Assembly: GCF_009932335.1 (NCBI RefSeq)
Contig: NZ_BLJF01000001.1
Location: forward strand, 124,001-188,000
Source: Pseudomonas asiatica
GTDB taxonomy: Bacteria; Pseudomonadota; Gammaproteobacteria; Pseudomonadales; Pseudomonadaceae
Direction of reading: 5' to 3'
DNA length: 64,000 nucleotides
This document shows positions 27,380 to 38,676 of this stretch, piece by piece. Each line of letters opens with the position of its first letter. Position 1 is the stretch's first letter. The notes under the pieces were generated by a model. It worked only from the letters and a program-made list of their open reading frames with translations. It was not told the origin of the DNA and made no database searches. The position numbers were made by a program, and so were the translations under genes.

Positions 27380-27673
27380 ATGTATCTCGTTGAACAGACG
27401 GAGAGCTTTGCAGTTTGGCTATCCAGCTTGAGAGATTTGAGGGCCCAGCTTGCGATAGGTCGTAGATTGGAGCGAGCAGCAATGGGGAATCTTGGAGATG
27501 TCAAATGGCTTGGAGGCGGTATCGGTGAGCTTCGCATCGATGTAGCTGCTGGATATCGTGTCTATTTTGCGCAAAAGGGCCAGAGGCTGGTTCTGCTGTT
27601 GGTCGGTGGAGACAAGTCCACCCAGGCCACCGATATCCTCAAAGCCAGAAAACTGCTGAAGGAGATGAAATGA
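27380..27673 (+). CDS. RelE/ParE-superfamily toxin (HigB-like addiction module killer protein)
   Basis: 97 residues. FAVWLSSLRDLRAQLAIGRRLER, GELRIDVAAGYRVYFAQKGQRLVLLL and KARKLLKEM match the PF05973-like RelE-type mRNA interferases. I start at ATG 27380; the frame extends upstream to 27341 through the operator, so that is unlikely. Toxin first, antitoxin second, coupled by ATGA, as in higBA-type systems. Confidence 0.85.
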   Translation: MYLVEQTESFAVWLSSLRDLRAQLAIGRRLERAAMGNLGDVKWLGGGIGELRIDVAAGYRVYFAQKGQRLVLLLVGGDKSTQATDILKARKLLKEMK

Positions 27674-27966
27674 GCGAAAAGTTGATCCCGTTTGATATGG
27701 CGGCCTTGTTGAGTAGTGATGAGGCCATCACTGAGTACCTTAGTCAGGTCCTCGCAGATGGCGATACCGAGGAAATAATTCGGGCACTTGGCCATATCGC
27801 TCGCGCACGGGGAATGACGCGTATCGCCACCGAGAGTGGGTTGGGAAGGGAAAGTCTGTACAAGGCACTCAGTCCAGGCGCAAAACCACGCTTTGACACT
27901 GTGCTGAAAGTCATTCGTGCCTTGGGTGTCGACCTCCTCGTTCAGCCCCATGTGGTTCCCCGCTAG
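27670..27966 (+). CDS. Helix-turn-helix antitoxin of the addiction module
   Basis: 98 residues with an XRE-like HTH (TRIATESGLGRESLYKALSPGAKPRFDTVLKVIRALG). This is the antidote family that partners RelE/HigB-like toxins. It is expected to neutralise the toxin and repress the shared promoter at the palindrome upstream. Confidence 0.85.
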   Translation: MSEKLIPFDMAALLSSDEAITEYLSQVLADGDTEEIIRALGHIARARGMTRIATESGLGRESLYKALSPGAKPRFDTVLKVIRALGVDLLVQPHVVPR

Positions 27967-28119
27967 CAGAACAGGGATTTCGGAGGGCTGAACGGGGCGG
28001 TTGGTCAGCTTCATGGCAGGTCATTCCTGCGCTGGCAACGGGGCGCGGCCGGAGCGGCCGAGGCCATTGCCTCCAGTACTCGGCGAGGCCGTGAGCCAGA
28101 GGGGCTGGTCGTCTGGATG

Positions 28120-29022
28120 CTACTCCACCGGGTCACTCACCGGCTTGGCAAAGATGGCCTTGAGTTCGCTGGTCATCGGGAATTCCAGGTTCAAGCCTTT
28201 GGGCGGAATCGGTTGTTCGAACCAGCGCTGGTAGATCCCGTTGATTTCCCCGGAACTGTACAGCTCGCCCAGCGCCGCGTTCACCAGCGCGAGGAACTGC
28301 GGGTCATCCTTGCGCACCATGCAGCTGTAGATTTCCCGCGACTGCTCTTCCCCGACCACCACCCAGTTGTGCGGATCACGGGCCTTGGCGCGTTCTCCGT
28401 AGAGCAGCGCATCGTCCATGTAGAACGCCGCTGCCCGGCCGGACTGCAACATCTGGAAGGCTTCACCATGGTCCTTGGCGCTGATCACGTACATGTCCAT
28501 CTTGTTATCGACGTTGTAGCTTTTCAGATAGCGTTCGTTGGTGGTGCCGGCGGTGGTCACCACATTCTTGCCGCGCAGGTCGGCGAAACTCTTGATCCCG
28601 CTGTCTTTGGCCGTCAGTAATTGACCTTTGACATAGATGAACCCATAGGAAAACGCCACCTGCTTCTGGCGCTCTGCGGTGACGCCGGTCGAGCCGCACT
28701 CCAGGTCAACGGTACCGTTCTGTACCAGCGGAATGCGGGTTTGCGATGTCACCAGGTTGTACTTCACCTTGAGCTGGGGCAATGCCAGCTTCTGCTGTAC
28801 CCGCTCGACGATCTTGTTCGCCAGGTCTACTGAGTAGCCCATGGGTTGTCCCGAATGATCTCCCACGTAGGAGAACGGCACTGAAGCATCGCGATAGCCC
28901 AGGGTAATGCTGTTGGCTCTGGCAATCTTGCTCAGGGTAGGCCCCAGCGCTGCTTCGTCAGCATGGGCCTGGGTGCCTAGCAACAGGCCAAGGGTGCAGC
29001 CGATCAACGTGATTTTTCGCAT
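28120..29022 (-). CDS. Amino-acid ABC transporter periplasmic binding protein (GltI/DguC-like)
   Basis: 300 residues with a signal peptide (MRKITLIGCTLGLLLGTQAHA). SBP family 3 features: ITLGYRDASVPFSYVGDHSG, MGYSVDLANKIVERV, ECGSTGVTAERQKQVAFS. These are the glutamate/aspartate binders. No membrane or ATPase gene follows. Paired with a D-amino-acid dehydrogenase and a divergent LysR regulator, it resembles DguC of the P. aeruginosa D-glutamate locus. Confidence 0.8.
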   Translation of the reverse strand: MRKITLIGCTLGLLLGTQAHADEAALGPTLSKIARANSITLGYRDASVPFSYVGDHSGQPMGYSVDLANKIVERVQQKLALPQLKVKYNLVTSQTRIPLVQNGTVDLECGSTGVTAERQKQVAFSYGFIYVKGQLLTAKDSGIKSFADLRGKNVVTTAGTTNERYLKSYNVDNKMDMYVISAKDHGEAFQMLQSGRAAAFYMDDALLYGERAKARDPHNWVVVGEEQSREIYSCMVRKDDPQFLALVNAALGELYSSGEINGIYQRWFEQPIPPKGLNLEFPMTSELKAIFAKPVSDPVE

Positions 29023-29049
29023 TGTTATTCTCCGTTGTAGGTGAGGGGA

Positions 29050-30321
29050 TCAGAGACGTGCTGCAGTACGGTTATTTCCACCAGCCGCACGGGCGGTGAA
29101 ACCCTGCAGGTCGATGGAGGGGCGGCGCTGGCCGATCAGTTCACTCAGCAGACGTGCGCTGGCGCAGGCCAGGGTAAAGCCCAGCGCTCCATGGCCAAGG
29201 TTCAGCCACAGATTGCGGTACGCCGTTGCGCCCAGCAGCGGTACGCCGCTGGGGGTCGCCGGCCGCATGCCGGCCCATTCGATGGCGTAGTCGTAGTCAC
29301 CAGCATTGGCGAAGGTTTCGCGGGCCTGGCGTTTTAGCAGGGCCAGGCGCTTGGGGTCCAGCGACGGATCGAAACCGACAATGTCGACCATCGCCGCCAC
29401 CCGCAACTGTTCACCAATCCGGGCGTAGACGATCTTGCGATCGTAGTCGGTGATGCTCAGGTCCGGCGCCTTGTGCTGTGCACCGATCGGTAATGTCAGG
29501 CTATAGCCCTTGAGTGGATACAGCGGCAGGTCGATGCCCGGCAGTGCCAGCAACGCACTGCGATGGCCGGCTGCAACGACCAATTGCTCCACCGGCAGCA
29601 CTTCGTCGTCCAGTTCAATTGCATTCACTACGCCATGCGCATGGCGAATTGCGGACACCGCTTGGCCCAGGCGGAATTTGCAGCGTCCCGACGCCTGCAG
29701 GTGCGCCGCCAGTTGCTGGCAAAAGCTGTGGCAGTCGCCGACTTCTTCATCCGGGGTATAGATGGCGCCGACAAAGGGCGCCTCTGCCAGTGCCGGGTCC
29801 AGACGGGTGCAGTCGGCGTGCGACAGCACCTGTTGTTGCTGGGGCGCGGCAAGGTTCTTGCGCGCATGTTCGAAGCTGCTGGCCTGGCGGAAGGTGACCA
29901 GCTTGCCGTTGCGCCGCCAGTTGAAACCGTCCAGGCCATCCTCTTCTCGCCAAGTTTGCAAGGTCGATTGGCTCAACAGCGCTAGGCGCAACAGGTGGCC
30001 TGCGTTGGCACGGTTGACCGAGGAGCGGCAAGCACCAAGGAATGCTGCCACCCAGCGCCATTGGGCACGATCGAAGCGCGGGCGCAATCGCAGCGGCGAT
30101 TCACCGCGCAGCATCCAGCCAAGGGCCTGCAATGGCACACCTGCGTCGGCCAGGGGCGCCACGTACCGATAGGACAGCTGGCCGCCGTTGGCGAAGCTGG
30201 TTTCACTGCCCAACGAATCGCGAGCCTCGATCAGCGTCACGTCAAAGCCGTCGCGTACCAGTGCATAAGCGGTTGACAGCCCAATGACGCCACCGCCGAT
30301 GATGCATACATGCTGAGCCAT
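29050..30321 (-). CDS. FAD-dependent D-amino-acid dehydrogenase (DguA/DadA-like)
   Basis: Oxidises a D-amino acid to the imine/keto acid, passing electrons to the respiratory chain. 423 residues. Dinucleotide-binding motif CIIGGGVIGLSTAYALVRDG at the N-terminus; C-terminal FAD region GMRPATPSGVPLLGATAYRNLWLNLGHGALGFT. AAGGA lies before the ATG. The binding-protein gene starts 28 bp after its stop, so they form an operon. D-glutamate is suggested by the locus layout; D-alanine-type substrates remain possible. Confidence 0.85.
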   Translation of the reverse strand: MAQHVCIIGGGVIGLSTAYALVRDGFDVTLIEARDSLGSETSFANGGQLSYRYVAPLADAGVPLQALGWMLRGESPLRLRPRFDRAQWRWVAAFLGACRSSVNRANAGHLLRLALLSQSTLQTWREEDGLDGFNWRRNGKLVTFRQASSFEHARKNLAAPQQQQVLSHADCTRLDPALAEAPFVGAIYTPDEEVGDCHSFCQQLAAHLQASGRCKFRLGQAVSAIRHAHGVVNAIELDDEVLPVEQLVVAAGHRSALLALPGIDLPLYPLKGYSLTLPIGAQHKAPDLSITDYDRKIVYARIGEQLRVAAMVDIVGFDPSLDPKRLALLKRQARETFANAGDYDYAIEWAGMRPATPSGVPLLGATAYRNLWLNLGHGALGFTLACASARLLSELIGQRRPSIDLQGFTARAAGGNNRTAARL

Positions 30322-30402
30322 GTCAGTCCTTGTTCTTTGTTGGAACGAGGCTGAGGTTAGGGCCAGGTGACAGGTGGCGAAAAATGAATAAAGATCGCTG
30401 AG

Positions 30403-30421
30403 CCATAAACAAAGGTTATGG
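30403..30421. promoter_or_regulatory. Candidate LysR-family operator
   Basis: CCATAA-N7-TTATGG, a perfect inverted repeat containing T-N11-A. It lies just before the LysR start and 82 bp from the divergent dehydrogenase start. Confidence 0.55.
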
Positions 30422-30428
30422 ACTTGCC

Positions 30429-31334
30429 ATGCGCCTTCGCCATATCGAGATTTTCCAGGCCATCCGCCAGACCGGCTCGGTCAGCGGTGCCGCACAGTTG
30501 CTGCACGTTTCCCAACCTGCCGTGACCAAGGTTCTGCAGCACGCCGAGCAGCAACTGGGCTTCCCGTTGTTCCTGCGGGTGCGCGGCAAGCTGCAGCCCA
30601 CGCCCGAAGCGCTGGAGCTGGAGCGTGAGGTCGACAAGGTAACGGAGAGTCTGCAAGGAGTGCGACGCCTGGCGCAAAGCCTGCGTCGCGCGCCAGGCCA
30701 CAGCCTGCGGATCGGTGCGACCCCGGCACTGGCCCTGTCGCTGCTGCCGCCGGCCATTCATGAATGGACCCAGCGTTATCCGGATATCGCCTGCGAGTTG
30801 TCCAGCGCCCACAGTCGCGAACTGGTGCAGAACCTTTTGATGCGGGAGATCGATGTCGCCCTGACCTTGCAACAGCCAGATCACCCTGCGCTCAAGGCTC
30901 AGGCGCTGGCCAGCGGGGTTTTGGTGGCATTGGCACCGGCAGGTTATTGGCCGCTGGAAGATGAAGGCAAGCCGCTGCCGTTGGCGGCACTGGCCGGTGC
31001 GCCCATGATCGGGCTGTCCAGCGCCGACCCGCTGTCGGTGCGCCTCGAAAGCTACCTCAAGGCGGTGGAGCCGCCGCCACGGGTGAGCATTGCGGTGCAA
31101 ACCTATTCACTGGCCAGGGCGATGGTCGAATCCGGTGCTGGGCTGGCGGTGATCGATCCCTTCACCGCACTTGGCGCGGCGCCTGGGGCGACCGCGATCA
31201 GGCCGCTGGCCCCGGCGCTGCCGATTACCTTGTATGCGGTCACCCGCACTGCCGAACCGTCACCGCATACATTGAGCGAGCTGCTGACGATTTTCAGCAG
31301 CCGTGCCCGGGGGCAGCTGGATCGCTGGCGCTGA
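30429..31334 (+). CDS. LysR family regulator of the D-amino-acid locus (DguR-like)
   Basis: 301 residues. N-terminal HTH ([40 protein letters not shown]) and a type 2 periplasmic-binding effector domain. Divergent from the dehydrogenase with a T-N11-A palindrome between them. It probably senses the D-amino acid and activates the operon. Confidence 0.88.
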   Translation: MRLRHIEIFQAIRQTGSVSGAAQLLHVSQPAVTKVLQHAEQQLGFPLFLRVRGKLQPTPEALELEREVDKVTESLQGVRRLAQSLRRAPGHSLRIGATPALALSLLPPAIHEWTQRYPDIACELSSAHSRELVQNLLMREIDVALTLQQPDHPALKAQALASGVLVALAPAGYWPLEDEGKPLPLAALAGAPMIGLSSADPLSVRLESYLKAVEPPPRVSIAVQTYSLARAMVESGAGLAVIDPFTALGAAPGATAIRPLAPALPITLYAVTRTAEPSPHTLSELLTIFSSRARGQLDRWR

Positions 31335-31344
31335 CCGGACGGGC

Positions 31345-31375
31345 AAAAAAAAACCGACCATAAGGTCGGTTTTTT
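31345..31375. terminator. Bidirectional rho-independent terminator
   Basis: ACCGACC-ATAA-GGTCGGT with an A-run on the left and Ts on the right. It serves the LysR gene (+) and the tRNA transcript (-). Confidence 0.9.
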
Positions 31376-31383
31376 CCGGATCT

Positions 31384-31468
31384 TGGTGCCCCGAGGGAGA
31401 CTCGAACTCCCACTCCTTTCGAAAACGGATTTTGAATCCGCCGCGTCTACCAATTCCGCCATCAGGGC
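31384..31468 (-). tRNA. tRNA-Leu (anticodon CAA)
   Basis: The complement of this interval reads GCCCTGATGGCGGAATTGG... to ...CTCGGGGCACCA with encoded CCA. The acceptor stem pairs fully (one G-U). The anticodon loop is TTCAAAA between GCGGA and TCCGT, giving CAA. A variable arm of class II length and the T-loop GTTCGAGTC are present. Confidence 0.96.
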
Positions 31469-31575
31469 TTGTGGCGCGCAGTATAGAGAGCCACCGCTGG
31501 TCGGTCAATCGGCTTTCATGGTCAATTTTCACACATTGGGCTAAACTTCCCGGCCCTGCCGAACCGAACATCATC

Positions 31576-33755
<2,180 letters not shown>

Positions 33756-33797
33756 CTGTCTGCATCCATTATTAGAAAATTACATTAGGAGTGCCCA

Positions 33798-34133
33798 ATG
33801 AGCTTCTTGATCCCCGCCGCTTACGCGGACGCCGCTGCACCTGCCGCCGGCCCAGCCGGTACCGGCTTCGAGTGGATTTTCCTGGTCGGTTTCCTGGTCA
33901 TCTTCTACCTGATGATCTGGCGCCCGCAGGCCAAGCGTGCAAAAGAGCAGAAGAACCTGCTGAGCAACTTGCAGAAGGGTGACGAAGTTGTCACCAACGG
34001 CGGCATCGCTGGCAAGATCGTCAAGGTTTCCGATGATTTCGTGGTCCTGGAAGTTTCCGACAACGTCGAGCTGAAGTTCCAGAAGGGTGCCATCGCGGCC
34101 ACCCTGCCAAAAGGTACGCTCAAGGCTATCTGA
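33798..34133 (+). CDS. yajC: Preprotein translocase accessory subunit YajC
   Basis: 111 residues. One transmembrane helix (FEWIFLVGFLVIFYLMIW) after an alanine-rich leader, then the conserved QKNLLSNLQKGDEVVTNGGIAGKIV domain. It associates with SecDF. AGGAG precedes the ATG. Confidence 0.95.
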   Translation: MSFLIPAAYADAAAPAAGPAGTGFEWIFLVGFLVIFYLMIWRPQAKRAKEQKNLLSNLQKGDEVVTNGGIAGKIVKVSDDFVVLEVSDNVELKFQKGAIAATLPKGTLKAI

Positions 34134-34156
34134 GTTACCGGTTTCATTTTTCCAGT

Positions 34157-34177
34157 CGGGGCGCGCAAAGCGCCCCG
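34157..34177 (+). other. Intercistronic hairpin between yajC and secD
   Basis: CGGGGCGC-GCAAA-GCGCCCCG, 8-bp perfect stem, without a T-run. It may adjust relative expression inside the operon. Confidence 0.5.
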
Positions 34178-34197
34178 CGTCTTGAACGGGCGGCGTG

Positions 34198-36060
34198 ATG
34201 CTGAACAAATACCCTCTGTGGAAATACGCACTGATCGTGCTGGTACTGGCGATCGGTTTTATTTATTCCGCTCCCAACCTCTACCCGGATGATCCGGCGG
34301 TACAGATCAGTGGTGCCAGCTCGGCGCTGCAGGTGAACCAGGCCGACCTCGACCGCGTCAGCAAGGCGCTGGGCGATGCCAAGATCGCCGTCAAGGGCGT
34401 GAGCCTGGGTGAGAAGGGCAGCGGGCTGATCCGCCTGACCAATCAGGAAGACCAGCTACCAGCCAAGGATGTAGTGCGCAAGGCACTGGGCGATGATTAC
34501 GTCGTGGCCCTGAACCTGGCCCAGACTACCCCGCAATGGCTGCGCAACCTGGGCGCAAGCCCGATGAAGCTGGGCCTGGACCTGTCCGGTGGTGTGCACT
34601 TCCTGCTGGAAGTGGACATGGACAAGGCCATGAACGCCCGCATGAAAGTCTACGAAGGCGAGGTCAAGACCTTGCTGCGCAAAGAGCGCGTCCGCTACCG
34701 CAGCCTGCCTCAACAGGATGGCGGCATCATGCTGGGCTTTGCTGACGATGCTACCCGCGAACAGGCTCGTGTCCTGATCCGCAAGAATTTCAATGACTTC
34801 GACCTGACCACCACCGAGCGCAACGAGCTCGCCGTGCTGCGTCTGGCGCTGACCCAGGCGAAAGTCGCCGAGATCCGCGAATACTCGATCAAGCAGAACC
34901 TCACCACCGTCCGCAACCGGGTCAACGAGCTGGGTGTGGCCGAGCCGCTGGTACAGCGCCAGGGCGCCAACCGCATCGTGGTCGAGCTGCCAGGCGTGCA
35001 GGACACTGCCGAAGCCAAGCGTATCCTGGGTAAAACCGCCAACCTGGAGTTCCGCTTCGGTGCCGAGCCGGGTGCGTCCAAGGCCACTACCGAGGTGTTC
35101 GAGTTCCGTGAAGGCGGCCGCTCCGCCGCGGTCGAGCGCGGCCTGATCATCACTGGTGACCAGGTGACCGACGCCCAGGCCAGCTTCGACGAACAAGGTC
35201 GCCCGCAGGTGAACATCCGCCTGGATGGCCACGGTGGCGAGCTGATGACCCGCGCTACCCGCAGCAACGTCGGCCGCAGCATGGCGGTGATCTTCATCGA
35301 GCAGAAGCCGGTCACCCGCTACGTCAAGCAGACCGTCGACGGCGTCGAGAAGGACGTTGCCGTACAGAGCTTCCAGGAAGAGAAGAAGATCATCAGCCTG
35401 GCGACCATCCAGTCGCCGCTGGGCAGCCAGTTCCGCATCACCGGCCTGAACGGCCAGGGCGAATCGTCCGAACTGGCCCTGCTGCTGCGTGCCGGTGGCC
35501 TGGCTGCGCCGATGTACTTTGCAGAAGAGCGTACCATCGGCCCAAGCCTGGGTGCCGACAACATCACCAAGGGTATCGATGCGTCGCTGTGGGGCATGTT
35601 GTTCGTCTCGCTGTTCATCATCGCCATCTACCGCGCCTTCGGTGTGATCGCCACCATCGCCCTGGCAGGCAACATGGTCCTGCTGCTGGCGCTGATGTCG
35701 CTGTTGGGTGCTACCCTGACCCTGCCGGGTATTGCCGGTATCGTGTTGACCATGGGTATGGCGGTGGACGCCAACGTGCTGATCTTCTCGCGTATCCGCG
35801 AAGAGCTGAACGCCGGCATGTCGGTGCAACGCGCCATTCATGAAGGCTTCAACCGCGCCTACACCGCGATCATCGACGCCAACCTGACCAGCCTGCTGGT
35901 CGGCGGCATCCTGTTCGCCATGGGTACCGGCCCGGTCAAGGGCTTTGCGGTCACCATGTCCCTCGGGATTTTCACCTCGATGTTCACCGCCGTCATGGTG
36001 ACCCGTGCAATGGTCAACCTGACCTGCGGCGGGCGTGACATCAAGAAGCTGTGGGTTTGA
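34198..36060 (+). CDS. secD: Protein translocase subunit SecD
   Basis: 620 residues. N-terminal TM helix, the first periplasmic domain with SPMKLGLDLSGGVHFLLEVDM, and six TM helices overall, with GIAGIVLTMGMAVDANVLIFSRIREEL as the TM4-TM5 proton-relay segment. ATG 34198 chosen (MLNKYPLWKY) over a GTG one codon upstream. Works with SecF to drive late export using the proton gradient. Confidence 0.96.
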   Translation: MLNKYPLWKYALIVLVLAIGFIYSAPNLYPDDPAVQISGASSALQVNQADLDRVSKALGDAKIAVKGVSLGEKGSGLIRLTNQEDQLPAKDVVRKALGDDYVVALNLAQTTPQWLRNLGASPMKLGLDLSGGVHFLLEVDMDKAMNARMKVYEGEVKTLLRKERVRYRSLPQQDGGIMLGFADDATREQARVLIRKNFNDFDLTTTERNELAVLRLALTQAKVAEIREYSIKQNLTTVRNRVNELGVAEPLVQRQGANRIVVELPGVQDTAEAKRILGKTANLEFRFGAEPGASKATTEVFEFREGGRSAAVERGLIITGDQVTDAQASFDEQGRPQVNIRLDGHGGELMTRATRSNVGRSMAVIFIEQKPVTRYVKQTVDGVEKDVAVQSFQEEKKIISLATIQSPLGSQFRITGLNGQGESSELALLLRAGGLAAPMYFAEERTIGPSLGADNITKGIDASLWGMLFVSLFIIAIYRAFGVIATIALAGNMVLLLALMSLLGATLTLPGIAGIVLTMGMAVDANVLIFSRIREELNAGMSVQRAIHEGFNRAYTAIIDANLTSLLVGGILFAMGTGPVKGFAVTMSLGIFTSMFTAVMVTRAMVNLTCGGRDIKKLWV

Positions 36061-36070
36061 GGGAGCTGCG

Positions 36071-36979
36071 ATGAAAACCATCAACTTCATGGGCGTGCGC
36101 AATGTCGCGTTCGCCGTTACCGTGCTCCTCACCGTGCTGGCACTGTTCAGCTGGTGGCAGAAGGGCCTGAACTTCGGCCTGGACTTCACCGGCGGTACGC
36201 TGATCGAGCTGACCTACGAGCGCCCGGCCGACCTCAAGGCGGTGCGTGCCGAGCTTGTCAATTCCGGCTTCCACGAGGCGGTAGTGCAGAGCTTCGGTGC
36301 CACCACCGACCTGCTGGTGCGCATGCCGGGTGATGACCCGCAGTTGGGCAACAAGGTAGCTGAAGCCCTGCAGAAGGCTGGCGGCGACAACCCGGCCAAG
36401 GTCAAGCGTGTCGAGTTCGTTGGTCCGCAGGTGGGTGAAGAGCTGCGCGACCAGGGTGGCATGGGCATGCTTCTGGCCCTGGGCGGCATCCTTATCTACC
36501 TGGCCTTCCGCTTCCAGTGGAAGTTCGCCGTGGGCGCGATCGTCTCGCTGATCCACGACGTGGTGGTGACCCTGGGTATCCTGTCGTTCTTCCAGATCAC
36601 CTTCGACCTGACGGTGCTGGCAGCGGTGCTGGCGATCATCGGCTACTCGCTGAACGACACCATCGTCGTGTTCGACCGGGTGCGCGAGAACTTCCGCGTC
36701 ATGCGCAAGGCCTCGCTGATCGAGAACATCAACGTTTCCACCACCCAGACCCTGCTGCGGACCATCGCCACCTCGGTTTCGACCTTGCTGGCCATTGCCG
36801 CGCTGCTGTTCTTCGGTGGCGACAACCTGTTCGGCTTCTCGCTGGCACTGTTCATCGGCGTCATGGCCGGTACCTATTCGTCGATCTATATCGCCAACGT
36901 GGTACTGATCTGGCTGAACCTGAGCAGTGAAGACCTGATCCCGCCCGCCAAGACCGATGGTGTGGACGACCGTCCATAA
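36071..36979 (+). CDS. secF: Protein translocase subunit SecF
   Basis: 302 residues. QKGLNFGLDFTGGTLIEL motif, and the conserved VLAIIGYSLNDTIVVFDRVRENF (TM4). ATG 36071 has GGGAG upstream; the frame is open farther but overlaps secD. A terminator follows. Confidence 0.96.
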   Translation: MKTINFMGVRNVAFAVTVLLTVLALFSWWQKGLNFGLDFTGGTLIELTYERPADLKAVRAELVNSGFHEAVVQSFGATTDLLVRMPGDDPQLGNKVAEALQKAGGDNPAKVKRVEFVGPQVGEELRDQGGMGMLLALGGILIYLAFRFQWKFAVGAIVSLIHDVVVTLGILSFFQITFDLTVLAAVLAIIGYSLNDTIVVFDRVRENFRVMRKASLIENINVSTTQTLLRTIATSVSTLLAIAALLFFGGDNLFGFSLALFIGVMAGTYSSIYIANVVLIWLNLSSEDLIPPAKTDGVDDRP

Positions 36980-37005
36980 GGCGTGCTCCACGCCGTTTGG
37001 CGGCC

Positions 37006-37042
37006 AAAAAGGCGCGAGTGTTGAACTCGCGCCTTTTTTTTT
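37006..37042 (+). terminator. Rho-independent terminator after secF
   Basis: GGCGCGAGT-GTTGA-ACTCGCGCC followed by nine Ts. Confidence 0.93.
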
Positions 37043-37098
37043 ACTCCAAGGCTGGGAGAAGGCGGGTCGGACCCGCGGGTGATGATCAGGAGGTTCGT

Positions 37099-37641
37099 GT
37101 GAACAAATCAATGCTTGTGGGTGCGGTACTGGGTGCTGTCGGTGTGACTGCCGGAGGTGCTGTCGCGACCTACAGCTTGGTCAACAAGGGGCCTGAATAT
37201 GCACAGGTCACCGACGTGCAACCGATCAAACAACAGGTAAAAACCCCCCGTGAGGTCTGCAAGGACGTCGCCGTGACGCGTCAGGCGCCGGTCAAGGACC
37301 AGCACCAAATCGCCGGTACCGTGGTGGGCGCCATTGCCGGTGGCCTGCTGGGTAACCAGATCGGTGGTGGTAGCGGCAAGAAGATCGCCACCGTTGCCGG
37401 TGCGGTCGGTGGTGGTTATGCCGGTAACAAGGTGCAGGAGGGCATGCAGGAGCGTGACACCTACACCACCACGCAAACCCGCTGCAATACGGTCAACGAT
37501 ATCAGTGAGAAGGTGGTGGGCTACAACGTGAAGTACACCATCGGCGACAAGGTCGGGCAGGTGAAGATGGATCACGAGCCCGGTTCGACCATTCCACTGG
37601 ACAAGAATGGCAAGCTGATCCTGAGCGAAGCCGGGCAGTAA
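37099..37641 (+). CDS. Glycine-zipper 2TM domain protein
   Basis: 180 residues from GTG 37099 with AGGAGG five bases upstream. N-terminal hydrophobic glycine-rich segment (LVGAVLGAVGVTAGGAVATY), then the glycine zipper GTVVGAIAGGLLGNQIGGGSGKK followed by a second (TVAGAVGGGYAGNKV), as in the Rickettsia 17-kDa antigen family. C-terminal part with KVVGYNVKYTIGDKVGQVKMD. Likely envelope-associated; function unknown. Confidence 0.85.
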   Translation: MNKSMLVGAVLGAVGVTAGGAVATYSLVNKGPEYAQVTDVQPIKQQVKTPREVCKDVAVTRQAPVKDQHQIAGTVVGAIAGGLLGNQIGGGSGKKIATVAGAVGGGYAGNKVQEGMQERDTYTTTQTRCNTVNDISEKVVGYNVKYTIGDKVGQVKMDHEPGSTIPLDKNGKLILSEAGQ

Positions 37642-37662
37642 GGCCCGGCGCGGTCTGCTCTT

Positions 37663-37777
37663 TGTAGGAACGGCCTTGTGTCGCGAAAGGGGTGCGAAGC
37701 AGCCCCGACAATCTCTGATAGGTCGCGGATTCTGGGGGCGCTTCGCACCCCTTTCGCGACACAAGGCCGCTCCTACA
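37663..37777. repeat. REP-type inverted repeat, 38-bp arms with one mismatch
   Basis: Arms 37663-37700 and 37740-37777 (TGTAGGAACGGCCTTGTGTC...), just after the glycine-zipper gene. Confidence 0.85.
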
Positions 37778-37814
37778 GGGATCGCGAAAGTCTTGGGATA
37801 TGGTTACAGGCATA

Positions 37815-37842
37815 AAAAAGCACCCCGAGGGGTGCTTTTTTT
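37815..37842. terminator. Bidirectional terminator between glycine-zipper gene and suhB
   Basis: GCACCCC-GA-GGGGTGC with A-run left and T-run right. It serves the convergent transcripts. Confidence 0.9.
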
Positions 37843-37857
37843 GCCAGCAATCCGCGC

Positions 37858-38676
37858 TTAGCGCTTCATGTTCTCTGGCAGGTGCGGCTGGATAGCGGTC
37901 AGCACGGCCTTGAAGCATTTGATGTTGCCCGCAACGATATGGCCCTTCTCGAGGAAGTCATGGCCGCCGTTGAAGTCGCTCACCAGGCCGCCCGCTTCCT
38001 GGATCAGCAGCACGCCGGCCGCCATGTCCCATTCGGACAGGCCCGACTCCCAGAAAGCGTCAAAACGGCCGGCGGCCACGTAGGCCAGGTCCAGGCTGGC
38101 GGAGCCGGCGCGGCGGATACCGGCGGTCTGGCCAGTCAGGGCGCGGAACATGCCCAGGTAGTTGTCCAGGTCGGCCATCTGGCTGTCACGGAACGGGAAG
38201 CCGGTACCCAGCAGCGCGCCTTCCAGGCTGGTGCGCGAGCTGACACGCAGGCGGCGACCATTGAGCTGGGCGCCACGGCCGCGGCTGGCAGTGAATTCTT
38301 CCTGGCGAACCGGGTCGACGATCACGGCGTGCTCAAGGCGGCCACGGTACTTGCAGGCGATGCTGACCGCGAAGTGCGGGATGCCGCGCAGGAAGTTGGT
38401 GGTGCCGTCCAGCGGGTCGATGATCCACAGGTAATCCTTGCCTTCTTCGCCGCTACCCGCGTGCAGGCCGGTTTCCTCGCCCTGGATGGAGTGGTTCGGG
38501 TAGGCCTTGCGCAGGGCGTTGACGATGCTCTGCTCGGCGGCGCGATCGACTTCGGAGACGTAGTCCTTGGCCTCTTTCTCATCGACCTTGATGCTATCCA
38601 GGCGTTCGATGGAGCGGAAAATCAGTTCACTGGCGCTGCGAGCGGCGCGCAGGGCGATATTCAGCATAGGCTGCAT
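37858..38676 (-). CDS. suhB: Inositol-1-monophosphatase SuhB
   Basis: 272 residues. Metal-binding GEETG, WIIDPLDGTTNF and C-terminal WDMAAGVLLIQEAGG signatures. Catalyses inositol phosphate hydrolysis and in enterics has a role in rRNA antitermination and translation. Divergent from trmJ. Confidence 0.95.
   Translation of the reverse strand: MQPMLNIALRAARSASELIFRSIERLDSIKVDEKEAKDYVSEVDRAAEQSIVNALRKAYPNHSIQGEETGLHAGSGEEGKDYLWIIDPLDGTTNFLRGIPHFAVSIACKYRGRLEHAVIVDPVRQEEFTASRGRGAQLNGRRLRVSSRTSLEGALLGTGFPFRDSQMADLDNYLGMFRALTGQTAGIRRAGSASLDLAYVAAGRFDAFWESGLSEWDMAAGVLLIQEAGGLVSDFNGGHDFLEKGHIVAGNIKCFKAVLTAIQPHLPENMKR

Noticed and set aside
34456..36189. 577-codon open frame antisense to secD
   Set aside because: Shadow frame; histidine/glutamine-rich low-complexity product typical of antisense frames in this GC-rich genome.
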